Source: JANPPS01 sp965246925 (GTDB taxonomy: Bacteria; Pseudomonadota; Alphaproteobacteria; Acetobacterales; Acetobacteraceae). From it: a stretch of 64,000 bases of DNA. The position numbers and the translations under genes were made by a program. Where the stretch lies: positions 1,612,001 through 1,676,000 of the forward strand of contig OZ251994.1 of assembly GCA_965246925.1 (NCBI GenBank), in the 5' to 3' direction. The notes beneath the pieces were generated by a model, which was not told the DNA's origin, did not search any database, and saw only the letters and a program-made list of their open reading frames with translations. Shown here one piece after another: positions 50,746 through 58,620 of the stretch (the first letter of the stretch is position 1; each line of letters begins with the position of its first letter).

Positions 50746-51798
50746 CGAATAAGGGGCAGGTCCGTCCTGGACACTGACATTGCGCTGATCCTGTTGCAGG
50801 ACGGGTTGGTGAACGGCGCCGTCTATGCCCTGCTGGCACTGGCGCTGGTGCTGGTGTTCGCCGTGACCCGGGTGATCCTGATCCCGGTGGGCGAGTTCGT
50901 GGCGTTCGGCGCGCTGACTTACGCCGCGCTGACGGCCGGGCAGAGGCCCGGCAGCTTGTGGCTGCTGGGCGCGCTCGGCCTGGCGGCGTGCGGGGCCGGG
51001 TTGCTGGCGGACCGGCATACGCTGACGGGGCGAAGCGTGGGCCGGCTGGTGGCGGAGACCGTGCTGCTCCCGGCCGCCGTCATCGGCCTTACCCTGGCGC
51101 TGCCCCGGCCCGGCGTGTTCGCCGCCGCGCTGCTGACGGTGGCGATCGTGACGCCCATGGCGCCCTATTTATACCGGCTCGCGTTCCAGCCCCTGGCGGA
51201 GGCGTCCGTCCTGGTACTGCTGATCGCGGCCGTCGGCGTGCATTGGGCGCTGCTGGGGCTGGGCCTCGTGTTCTTCGGGCCGGAGGGCTTCCGCGGCGAT
51301 CCGCTGTCTGAAGCTCGGCTGCTGCTGGGCGGGCAGAGCATACCGGGGCAGGCAATGGCGATCATTGCGGTAGCGGGGGCGCTGATGGCCGGGCTGTCGG
51401 TGTTCTTCGGCCGCACCTTGGCCGGCAAGGCGTTGCGCGCGGTGGCGGTGAACCGGCTGGGCGCGCGTCTGGTGGGCATCAGCGCGGCGGGCGGCGGGCA
51501 GGTGGCATTCTTGCTCGCCGGCGGCATCGCGGCGCTCTCGGGCGTGCTAATCTCGCCGCTCACGACCGTCTATTACGATAGCGGGTTCCTGGTGGGTCTG
51601 AAGGGGTTCGTGGCCGCCATCATCGGCGGCCTCGCCTCCTACCCGGCGGCGGTGCTGGCGGCGCTGTTGGTGGGGTGCGTGGAAAGCGTCAGCTCGTTCT
51701 ACGCCAGCGCGTATAAGGAGGTGATCGTGTTCACGGTCATCATCCCGGTGCTGCTGTGGCGGAGTCTGGCGGGCGGGGCCGGCGATGACGACACCTGA
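50710..51798 (+). CDS. livH: Branched-chain-type ABC permease (LivH-like)
   Basis: About 362 residues, longer than the usual 290-310, with eight to ten hydrophobic spans. Seen: LLQDGLVNGAVYALLALALVLVFAVTRV at the N-terminus, GKALRAVAVNRLGARLVGIS in the cytoplasmic loop, and VGLKGFVAAIIGGLASYPAAVLAALLVGCVES at the C-terminus. An insertion after the first helices (about residues 75-130) adds two spans. The start is unclear: GTG at 50710 or 50716 lies within a palindromic repeat, while a CTG at 50767 has a purine-rich AAGGGGCAGG six bases upstream. The 3' end overlaps livM by 14 bp. Confidence 0.85.
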   Translation: MRVAHVPPSPASRIRGRSVLDTDIALILLQDGLVNGAVYALLALALVLVFAVTRVILIPVGEFVAFGALTYAALTAGQRPGSLWLLGALGLAACGAGLLADRHTLTGRSVGRLVAETVLLPAAVIGLTLALPRPGVFAAALLTVAIVTPMAPYLYRLAFQPLAEASVLVLLIAAVGVHWALLGLGLVFFGPEGFRGDPLSEARLLLGGQSIPGQAMAIIAVAGALMAGLSVFFGRTLAGKALRAVAVNRLGARLVGISAAGGGQVAFLLAGGIAALSGVLISPLTTVYYDSGFLVGLKGFVAAIIGGLASYPAAVLAALLVGCVESVSSFYASAYKEVIVFTVIIPVLLWRSLAGGAGDDDT

Positions 51799-53587
51799 TC
51801 TCCCCCCGGGAGAGGGACGGGGTGAGGGGAGCGGCAGGCGCTTGCCCCTCTTGCCCGTGCGCCTTCTATTACTTGCGGCATTCCTGTTGCTGCCGTTCCT
51901 CGGCATACCCCCGTTCTGGATCACGCTCGCCAACTATGCCGGCATCGCTGCCATCGTGGCATTGGGGCTCGTAGTTCTCACGGGCTTCGGCAATATCACC
52001 TCGTTCGGCCAGGCCACGTTCATGGGGGTCGGCGCCTACGTCAGCGCGGTGCTGACGACACGGTATGGCGTGTCCCCCTGGCTCACCCTGCCGCTAGCCA
52101 TCCTGGGAAGCGGTGCCGCAGCGTGGCTGATCGGCCTGGTGACGCTACGGTTGTCCGGGCATTACCTGGCGCTGGGCACCATCGCCTGGTCCGTCAGCCT
52201 CTATTACGTGTTTGGCACGTCGGACTGGCTGGGGCGGAACGACGGCATGTCCGGCATCCCGCCGCTGCGGCTGGGCTCCTATGCGCTCACGTCCAGCCAG
52301 GACTTCTTCGTGGTGATCTGGCTCGCGGTGGGGCTCGGCGTCATGCTGACCCGGCGCTTGCTCGACAGCCGGGTGGGCCGGGCCATCCGGGCGTTGCGCG
52401 GCGGGGCGCGGGCGGCGGCGAGTTTCGGGGTGGATTTGCCGGGCACGCGCATGCTCGCCTTTGTCTATGCCGCCGCGCTGGCCGGGCTTGCGGGCTGGCT
52501 CTATGCGCATTTGCAGCGCAGCGTGAACCCCACGCCCTTCGGGCTGAACGCCAGCATCCAATACCTACTGATGGCCGTGGTGGGCGGCGCCGGGTCGGTC
52601 TGGGGCGCGCTGCTGGGGGCGGGGCTGGTGACGGTGCTGAACGACCAACTGCAGAACTGGCTGCCGCGCCTGCTGGGGCATCAGGGCAATTACGAGACCA
52701 TCGTTTTCGGGATGCTGCTGATCGTGATCTTGCAGACCGCCCCGGATGGCCTATGGTCCTTGCTGCCGTATCGCGGGCTTCCTGCCCGCCGCACCCGCCC
52801 CGGCGCGGCGCTGTCCGCCAGAGCGCTGCCAAAGGGTTCGGTGTTGCAAGCGCAGGCGTTGCGGAAAACCTATGGCGGCCTGATCGCCGTCAACGGCCTC
52901 AACCTGGCGCTACAGGCCGCCGAGATCGTGGCACTGATCGGCCCGAATGGTGCGGGTAAGAGCACGAGCTTCGGATTGCTGACCGGCGTGACCCGTCCGG
53001 ACTCCGGCACCGTCCAATTCCTTGGCCAGGACATCACCGGCCTGCCACCCCCCGCCATCGCCCGCGCCGGCATCGCGCGCAGCTTTCAGCATGTGGTGCT
53101 GGTGCCCGGCATGCCGGTGATCGAGAACGTGGCGCTCGGCGCCCATCTGCGCGGGCGCGCCAGGGCGATGGGCGCGCTGCTCCGCACCGACCGGGCCGAG
53201 GAGGCCGCACTGTTCGCCGAGGCCGCGCGCCAACTGGAGCGCGTGGGCCTCACGGCACAGGCGGCGCGCCCGGCCGGGAGCCTCGCCTTAGGACAGCAGC
53301 GCGTGGTCGAGATCGCCCGGGCGCTCGCCGCGGACCCGGTGCTGCTGTTGCTCGATGAGCCCGCGGCCGGCTTGCGCTACGAAGAAAAGCAGGCGCTGGC
53401 CGCCTTGTTGCGGCAGTTGCGGCAGGATGGCGTGACCGTGCTGCTCGTCGAACACGATATGGACTTCGTCATGACGCTCGCGGACCGGCTGGTGGTGATG
53501 GAGTTCGGCACCTGGCTCGCCGAAGGGCCGCCCGCCGCCATCCGCGCCAACCCGGCGGTCATCGAAGCCTATCTAGGCGCGGCGTAG
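51785..53587 (+). CDS. Fused branched-chain-type permease and ATPase (LivM-LivG)
   Basis: 600 residues combining two normally separate subunits. Residues about 20-330 are the LivM-type permease (GLVVLTGFGNITSFGQATFMG, LGTIAWSVSLYYV, GRAIRALRGGARAAASFGVD, VVGGAGSVWGALLGAGLV). Residues about 350-600 are the LivG-type ATPase (LRKTYGGLIAVNGLNLAL, Walker A GPNGAGKS, signature LALGQQRVVEIARAL, Walker B LLLLDEPAAGL, switch LLVEHDMDFVM). In the signature, the usual SGGQQ/LSYG reads LALGQQ. The first residues (DLPPGEGRGEGS) are translated repeat DNA. No stop or frameshift separates the halves. Confidence 0.9.
   Translation: MTTPDLPPGEGRGEGSGRRLPLLPVRLLLLAAFLLLPFLGIPPFWITLANYAGIAAIVALGLVVLTGFGNITSFGQATFMGVGAYVSAVLTTRYGVSPWLTLPLAILGSGAAAWLIGLVTLRLSGHYLALGTIAWSVSLYYVFGTSDWLGRNDGMSGIPPLRLGSYALTSSQDFFVVIWLAVGLGVMLTRRLLDSRVGRAIRALRGGARAAASFGVDLPGTRMLAFVYAAALAGLAGWLYAHLQRSVNPTPFGLNASIQYLLMAVVGGAGSVWGALLGAGLVTVLNDQLQNWLPRLLGHQGNYETIVFGMLLIVILQTAPDGLWSLLPYRGLPARRTRPGAALSARALPKGSVLQAQALRKTYGGLIAVNGLNLALQAAEIVALIGPNGAGKSTSFGLLTGVTRPDSGTVQFLGQDITGLPPPAIARAGIARSFQHVVLVPGMPVIENVALGAHLRGRARAMGALLRTDRAEEAALFAEAARQLERVGLTAQAARPAGSLALGQQRVVEIARALAADPVLLLLDEPAAGLRYEEKQALAALLRQLRQDGVTVLLVEHDMDFVMTLADRLVVMEFGTWLAEGPPAAIRANPAVIEAYLGAA
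51797..51830 (+). repeat. Partial palindromic repeat, copy E, in the livM 5' coding end
   Basis: GATCTCCCCCCGGGAGAGGG followed by ACGGGGTGAGGGG. Lacks the left half of the core palindrome. Translated as DLPPGEGRGEG in the fused LivM-LivG protein. Confidence 0.65.
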
Positions 53588-54306
53588 TGCTGGAGGTGGA
53601 CGGCCTCAATGTCGCCTATGGCGGTATGACGGCGGTGCAGGATGTGTCGCTCCGGGCGGCACCGGGTCAGATCGTGACGGTGATCGGCCCCAACGGCGCG
53701 GGCAAGACCACGCTGCTGCACGCCATCATGGGCGTGCATCCCGGGGGCGTGCATCCCGGGGGCGTGCATCCCGGGCGCGGCGCCGTGCGGTTCAAGGGCC
53801 AGTCCATCGGCCGCCTGGGGATCGAGGCGCGGGTGCGGCAGGGCATGGTGCTGGTGCCGGAAAAGCGCGAGCTGTTTGCCAGCATGAGCGTCGAGGACAA
53901 TCTACGTCTCGGCGGCTATCTGCACCCAAGGCAGACGCTGGACGAGGTGTACGCCCTGTTCCCCCGCCTGCTGGAGCGCCGCACCCAGCACGCGGGCACG
54001 CTGTCCGGCGGCGAGCGGCAGATGCTGGCGATGGGCCGGGCCTTGATGACCCGGCCCGACCTATTGATGCTGGATGAGCCGAGCCTCGGCCTGGCGCCGC
54101 TGATCGTGCGGGAGATTTTCCGCATCATCGAGGCCTTGCGCGACCGCGGCTGCACCATCCTGCTGGTGGAACAGAACGCCCGCGCGGCGCTGGCGGTGGC
54201 GGGATATGGCTACGTGCTGGAGACCGGACGCATCACCCTGGAGGGCCCGTCGCTGGCCGGCGACCCGCGCGTCACGGCCACGTATCTGGGCGGGGCACCT
54301 CCATAG
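53587..54306 (+). CDS. livF: Branched-chain-type ABC ATPase (LivF-like)
   Basis: 239 residues. Walker A GPNGAGKTT, signature LSGGERQMLAMGRALM, Walker B LLMLDEPSLGLAP, switch His position replaced as usual in LivF by LLVEQNARAAL. A 15-bp unit repeated three times inserts G-V-H-P-G steps just after Walker A. The GTG start shares its first base with the end of the previous stop (TAGTG). Last gene of the operon. Confidence 0.92.
   Translation: MLEVDGLNVAYGGMTAVQDVSLRAAPGQIVTVIGPNGAGKTTLLHAIMGVHPGGVHPGGVHPGRGAVRFKGQSIGRLGIEARVRQGMVLVPEKRELFASMSVEDNLRLGGYLHPRQTLDEVYALFPRLLERRTQHAGTLSGGERQMLAMGRALMTRPDLLMLDEPSLGLAPLIVREIFRIIEALRDRGCTILLVEQNARAALAVAGYGYVLETGRITLEGPSLAGDPRVTATYLGGAPP
53731..53775 (+). 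repeat. Three tandem 15-bp units inside livF
   Basis: GGCGTGCATCCCGGG three times without a mismatch, encoding three GVHPG units between the Walker A helix and the next beta strand. Confidence 0.95.
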
Positions 54307-54321
54307 AGCGTGCCATGCCGG

Positions 54322-55185
54322 TCAGCCGGGATCGAGCGCGATCACGCCTGTCGTCTGATTACCCTGTTCCCGCACCCGGGCCGGCAGGGCGCCCATCTCG
54401 GATGGCGTCAGCGTGACCCGGCGGTAGCTGTCCGCCGCGAGCCGTTCCCGTGCCGTGCGGGCGTAAGCCGGGTCGATCTCGATACCCGTCGCCGCAACGC
54501 CGGCCCTGGCGGCCGCGGCCAGCGTGGTCCCGGACCCGGCGAAGGGATCCAGCACGCGGGGTAGTCCGCCCACAAGGTGGATGCACCAGAGCGGGAGCGT
54601 CAGTGGAAACCCCGCCGGATGGTGAAACTTCGCCGCGCGCGTCTGAACGGTGCGGTAGGGAATGAACCACGTATTGCCCCGGCAGCGGAGGTCCCGCGCA
54701 TGGCCGCGCCGGGCGATGTTGGACTTGTCCTGAAACGGCACCCCAATCGCGAGCCGGTCCAGCGTCACGCGCCCGGTCTTGGTCAGGTGAAACACATGCT
54801 CATGCATCGGATGTAGAAACCGGGTTCCAGTAACCGGCTTGTAATGACCGGACGCGGTATTGCCGACCGCAATGGACTTCACCCAGGTGATATGATTTTG
54901 CAAGTGAAACAGCGGGCGCAGCCTGGTGATGAGCTCGAACGGCAGCCACGGCTTGCTGTTCGATCCTGATAGGTTCAGGAACACAGACCCTTCCGGCGTC
55001 AAAACCCGCTCCAATGCGGCCATAATTCCGGTCATCCAACCTAAATACTCGGTGTCCGGTCTCGTATCATCGTAGCTGGCGTAAGGGAGCGCGATATTAT
55101 AGGGCGGAGAGGTCACGACCAGATCGACGCTGGCAGGCGGCATGGCGGCCAGCACGGTCAAGCAATCTGCTTCCAGGACGGACAT
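54322..55185 (-). CDS. Orphan beta-class DNA methyltransferase
   Basis: 287 residues. Motif IV VTSPPYN (residues 24-30) comes first and the SAM-binding motif I LDPFAGSGTT (from residue 213) last, the order of the beta class of N6-adenine/N4-cytosine methyltransferases. The middle (about 110-190) should hold the target-recognition region. It lacks the C-terminal extension of the cell-cycle enzyme CcrM. The SPPY form of motif IV leaves the methylated base open. No classical restriction gene is adjacent; the divergent neighbour is a Uma2-family protein. Confidence 0.88.
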   Translation of the reverse strand: MSVLEADCLTVLAAMPPASVDLVVTSPPYNIALPYASYDDTRPDTEYLGWMTGIMAALERVLTPEGSVFLNLSGSNSKPWLPFELITRLRPLFHLQNHITWVKSIAVGNTASGHYKPVTGTRFLHPMHEHVFHLTKTGRVTLDRLAIGVPFQDKSNIARRGHARDLRCRGNTWFIPYRTVQTRAAKFHHPAGFPLTLPLWCIHLVGGLPRVLDPFAGSGTTLAAAARAGVAATGIEIDPAYARTARERLAADSYRRVTLTPSEMGALPARVREQGNQTTGVIALDPG

Positions 55186-55205
55186 ACACCGCTTCTACAC
55201 CGGTT

Positions 55206-55225
55206 GGCTGTATCGTACAACAGCC
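55206..55225. promoter_or_regulatory. Inverted repeat in the methyltransferase/Uma2 divergent gap
   Basis: GGCTGT, 8 bases, ACAGCC, with an inner TGTA-TCG-TACA. It sits in the 64 bp between the two starts, where a shared operator would be expected. Confidence 0.35.
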
Positions 55226-55249
55226 CTATCTTCCGGGGCGGAGGTGGCC

Positions 55250-55822
55250 ATGGACGACGTGCATACCCTGCCAGCACGGCACAAGCTCGACGTGGACGCG
55301 TATCACCGCATGGCGGAGGCGGGCGTGTTCGGGCCTGAGGAGCGTGTGGAACTGATCGAAGGGGACCTGATCGACATGGCGCCGATCGGCCAAGGCCACG
55401 CGGGCATCGTTACGGCCTTGACATACATCTTATCGACTGCCTGCGCCGGCCGGGCACTCGTTTCGCCACAGAACCCAGTTCGGCTCGACCGGCTAAGCGA
55501 GCCGCAGCCTGACTTCGCCGTCCTGCGGTGGCGCGACGATTTCTACGTGACGGGCGAGCGGCCTTCTCCCGCTGATACGATCTTGCTGATCGAGGTAGCG
55601 GAGAGCTCGTTGAGGTTCGACCGTGAGGTCAAGCTGCCCTTGTATGCGCGGGCGGGCATCGCCGAGTTCTGGCTGGTGGATCTGCGGCAGCGGGTCATCG
55701 AGGTGTATCGCTGGCCAGAAGCGGGTGCGTATCTGGAGAAGGCCGTGCACGCCCCGGGTGACCGCATCGCGCTGGCGCTGATGCCGGAGATCGTGGTGAC
55801 GCTCGGGCTGGTTTTCGGCTAG
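55250..55822 (+). CDS. Uma2-family (DUF820) PD-(D/E)xK-fold protein
   Basis: 190 residues. Seen: YHRMAEAGVFGPEERVELIEGDLIDMAPIG at the N-terminus, EPQPDFAVLRW (catalytic-type Asp), TILLIEVAESSLRFDREVKLPLYARAGIAEFWLVDL (E-x-V and K). This is a PD-(D/E)xK nuclease fold, but activity for Uma2 proteins is not settled. The ATG preceded by GGCGGAGG was chosen; an upstream in-frame ATG would overlap the methyltransferase gene. Confidence 0.85.
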   Translation: MDDVHTLPARHKLDVDAYHRMAEAGVFGPEERVELIEGDLIDMAPIGQGHAGIVTALTYILSTACAGRALVSPQNPVRLDRLSEPQPDFAVLRWRDDFYVTGERPSPADTILLIEVAESSLRFDREVKLPLYARAGIAEFWLVDLRQRVIEVYRWPEAGAYLEKAVHAPGDRIALALMPEIVVTLGLVFG

Positions 55823-55831
55823 GCTCATCCC

Positions 55832-56599
55832 ATGCTGCAGAACCGCCCCCGCGTCGCCCTGTTCGTCACGTGCCTCGTGGACCTGCACCGCCCGACGGTG
55901 GGGTTTGCCGCTATCAAGCTGCTGGAGCAGGCCGGGTGTCAGGTGGAGGTGCCGCGGACCCAGACCTGTTGCGGGCAGCCGGCGTATAACAGCGGGGACC
56001 GGACGACAGCGGCCGATCTGGCGCGCAATGTCATCCGGGCGTTCGCCGGGTATGACTACGTCGTGGTGCCGTCCGGATCGTGCGCCGGCATGATCTCGCA
56101 CCACTTTCCCGGCCTGTTCGAGAACGACCCGGCGTTGAAGACGGCCGCCGAGGCACTGGCCGCCCGCACGTTCGAGCTGGTGGCGTTCCTCGTGGACGTG
56201 CTGGGCGTGGACCGCCTTGCCGCCCAGTATGAAGGGGTGGCGACGTACCATGACAGCTGCTCGGGCCTCCGCGAGCTTGGCATCAAGGCGCAGCCGCGGG
56301 CGCTGCTGGCGGGAGTAGGGGGCTTGTCGCTGGTGGAAATGCAGGAGCCGGAGGTCTGCTGCGGCTTCGGCGGAACGTTCTGCGTGAAGTACCCGGAAAT
56401 CTCGACCCGCATGGTGACGGACAAGGCCGCCGATATCACCTCAACTGGCGCCGACACGCTGCTGGCCGGTGACATGGGCTGCTTGCTCAACATGGCCGGA
56501 CGCCTGTCCCGGGAGGGTTCGGCGGTGCGGGTCCGTCATGTGGCGGAGGTGCTGGCGGGCATGACGGCGGACGTGCCGCCGATCGGGCAGGCTCGGTAG
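55832..56599 (+). CDS. lutA: LutA-type (Fe-S) lactate-utilisation subunit
   Basis: 255 residues. Two cysteine-rich CCG domains: LFVTCLVDLHRP with TCCGQPAYNSGD, and YHDSCSGLRELG with VCCGFGGTFCVKYPEIS. Matches LutA/YkgE, one of three parts of an NAD-independent L-lactate dehydrogenase with LutB and LutC. Its partners lie 2 kb downstream rather than next to it. The start follows the Uma2 stop by 9 bp. Confidence 0.9.
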   Translation: MLQNRPRVALFVTCLVDLHRPTVGFAAIKLLEQAGCQVEVPRTQTCCGQPAYNSGDRTTAADLARNVIRAFAGYDYVVVPSGSCAGMISHHFPGLFENDPALKTAAEALAARTFELVAFLVDVLGVDRLAAQYEGVATYHDSCSGLRELGIKAQPRALLAGVGGLSLVEMQEPEVCCGFGGTFCVKYPEISTRMVTDKAADITSTGADTLLAGDMGCLLNMAGRLSREGSAVRVRHVAEVLAGMTADVPPIGQAR

Positions 56600-56751
56600 C
56601 CCAACCTAGCCTCTTTCGGGTGAATTCGCCGGGTTGACGGACCCAACAGATGCGAGCCTCACCAAAGACGTGATGGCCGCCGTAGATTCGTCATGAAACC
56701 GCCTTCCGGACGCGGCGCTTAGGCCCCGCACCTAACAGCGGAGCACACATA

Positions 56752-57333
56752 ATGCAGTCCATGAACGATCTGATGCTGCACTTTCTGCAGGACATCTACT
56801 ACGCCGAGCGGCTGGGGCTGAAGAGCTTTCCCAAGCTGATGAAGGCGATCGAAAGCGATGAGCTGAAAGAGGCGCTCTCGATGCACAAGGACCAGAGCGA
56901 GCAGCAGGTCGAGCGTCTGAAAACCGTGTTCGAAGCGCTCGGCAAGCGGCCCAAGGGCAAGACCTGCGCGGCGATGGACGGCTTGGTCGAGGAGTGTGAG
57001 GAGGCGATCGAGGAGGGCGAGAAGGGCCCGGTGCTGGACAGCGCGCTGCTCGCCTGCGCGCAAGCGATCGAACATTACGAGATCGCCCGCTATGGCGCCA
57101 TGCTAAGCTGGGCCAAGCAAATGGGCCTCGATGAGGCCGTCGAGGCCTTGCAGGAGACGCTGGACGAAGAGAAGGCCAGCGATCAAAAGCTAACCGAAAT
57201 CGCAGAAAGCATGCTGAACCAGGCGGCCGAAGATAGCGGCGAGGAAGACGACGAAGAAGAGGACGAAGGCGAGGACGAAAGCCCCGAGCCGGAGCCCGCA
57301 GAAGCGGCCGCCCCCGCGCGCAAGCGCAAGTAG
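56752..57333 (+). CDS. DUF892 (YciE/YciF-type) ferritin-like protein
   Basis: 193 residues. Residues about 1-155 match DUF892: MNDLMLHFLQDIYYAERLGLKSFPKL, KDQSEQQVERLKTVFEALGKRPKGKTCAAMDGLVEE and ACAQAIEHYEIARYGAMLSWAKQMG. Glu/His positions fit a di-metal helical bundle. A long acidic, then Pro/Ala- and Arg/Lys-ended tail follows. YciE/YciF proteins are linked to stress in enterics. It is inserted between lutA and lutB. Confidence 0.85.
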   Translation: MQSMNDLMLHFLQDIYYAERLGLKSFPKLMKAIESDELKEALSMHKDQSEQQVERLKTVFEALGKRPKGKTCAAMDGLVEECEEAIEEGEKGPVLDSALLACAQAIEHYEIARYGAMLSWAKQMGLDEAVEALQETLDEEKASDQKLTEIAESMLNQAAEDSGEEDDEEEDEGEDESPEPEPAEAAAPARKRK

Positions 57334-57342
57334 CGGTGACTT

Positions 57343-57404
57343 CACCCTCCCCCGCTCGCGGGCTCGATTCGTGGGAACGGATTGAGCCCGGGTGGGGGTG
57401 GGTG
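57343..57404. terminator. Large G/C-rich hairpin between convergent genes
   Basis: Inner arms GGGCTC / GAGCCC around an 18-base loop, outer arms CACCCTCCCCC / GGGGGTGGGTG with one mismatch. It sits between the DUF892 stop and the convergent solute-binding-protein stop and may serve both. It has no T-run and resembles a diverged member of the palindromic repeat family. Confidence 0.5.
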
Positions 57405-57418
57405 GCGCTGACGACCTT

Positions 57419-58555
57419 CTACGAACGACAGTGCGATGGGCCAAACGCGTCATCGATCGTCCGCACCCGCTCATAGAAATCCCACCCTGCACGGCTCTCG
57501 CCGGGTGCCCTCACGCGGAATAGGTGCATCGGATGCACCACGCTGCCATCGGCCCGCAGGTCACTCCTGCCAAACAGCCCATCCTCGGCCGGTAGGGCGC
57601 GCATCGCTGACATCAGCCCGGCGCCATCCTCCCAGTCCCTGCCCGGGGCCGCACGCAGGAAATGCCGGGTCATGGCGTACACGCCGGCGTGGACCATGGT
57701 GGGGTGGATACCACGGTTCTGTGGCGCGAAACGACGGGTGAATGCGCGCGTCGCGTCATTGAGATCCCAGTAGAACGGCTCCGTCACCAACAGGCCCTGC
57801 GCATCCGCGAGGCCAATGGCGTGCACGTTGGTGGTGAGGCATAGCAGCGCGGCGAGCCGGGCGGAGAGGCCGAATTCCCGCGCTTGTTTCACCAGCGCCT
57901 GGAACGGCTCCCCCGTGCACGCAAGGCCGATCGTGTCGGCGCCGCTGGCCTGGGCCTGCAACAACAGGGCGGAGAAGTCCTGGGTGTCTCCCGGGAACTT
58001 GGCCGCGCCCAACACCTGCCCGCTACCAGCCTCCAGCACGGCGGTTACGTCCCGCTGCAGCGCGTGGCCGAAACTGTAATCGACGGTGAGAAAGAACCAG
58101 CTGCGCCCGCCCTCCGCCAGCACGGACGCGGCGCCGGCGCGGGCGAGGGCCGTGGTGTTGTAGGTCCATTGCAGGTGGTTGGGTGCGCATCCCGCGACCA
58201 AGGCGGCGCTCCCCGCCCCGCTGAACAGTGCCACGCGATTGCGGGCACGGGCGAGGTCCGCGACGGCGAGCGCGGTGGCCGAGTTCGGCACGTCCAGCAC
58301 CGCAAGCACGCCCTGGTCAAACCAGGCGCGGGCAATTGCAGCGCCCTGGTCCGGCCCGGTGCCGATATCGGCCACCAGCAGCTCGACATCGGCATCGCCA
58401 ATCGCCATTCGCGCCGCCACGACCGAGCCGGGGCCGGCGCCGTCGGCCGCCGGACCGTTCAGGGTTGTGAGCAGGCCCAGTTTCAACCGCCGGGGCTGTG
58501 CCAAAGCGGGGGTCGCGAGGGTGGTGGCAAGCAGGGTGCGGCGGGTGAGTTGCAT
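57419..58555 (-). CDS. ABC-type amino-acid/carboxylate binding protein (LivK group), orphan
   Basis: 378 residues. Signal peptide MQLTRRTLLATTLATPALA with a Tat-like double Arg. The mature protein is a type I periplasmic-binding fold: RLKLGLLTTLNGPAADGAGPGS, VLDVPNSATALAVADLARARNRVAL, and FFLTVDYSFGHALQRDVTAVLE. No permease or ATPase gene is adjacent. It lies on the opposite strand within the lut region, divergent from lutB, so it may bind a carboxylate used by that pathway. Confidence 0.87.
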   Translation of the reverse strand: MQLTRRTLLATTLATPALAQPRRLKLGLLTTLNGPAADGAGPGSVVAARMAIGDADVELLVADIGTGPDQGAAIARAWFDQGVLAVLDVPNSATALAVADLARARNRVALFSGAGSAALVAGCAPNHLQWTYNTTALARAGAASVLAEGGRSWFFLTVDYSFGHALQRDVTAVLEAGSGQVLGAAKFPGDTQDFSALLLQAQASGADTIGLACTGEPFQALVKQAREFGLSARLAALLCLTTNVHAIGLADAQGLLVTEPFYWDLNDATRAFTRRFAPQNRGIHPTMVHAGVYAMTRHFLRAAPGRDWEDGAGLMSAMRALPAEDGLFGRSDLRADGSVVHPMHLFRVRAPGESRAGWDFYERVRTIDDAFGPSHCRS

Positions 58556-58620
58556 CCGGCGGTGATAAGCCTGGCGTTGCGGGCGCGCCACGCTAGATTG
58601 GGCATTGGAGGATTGCCCGT

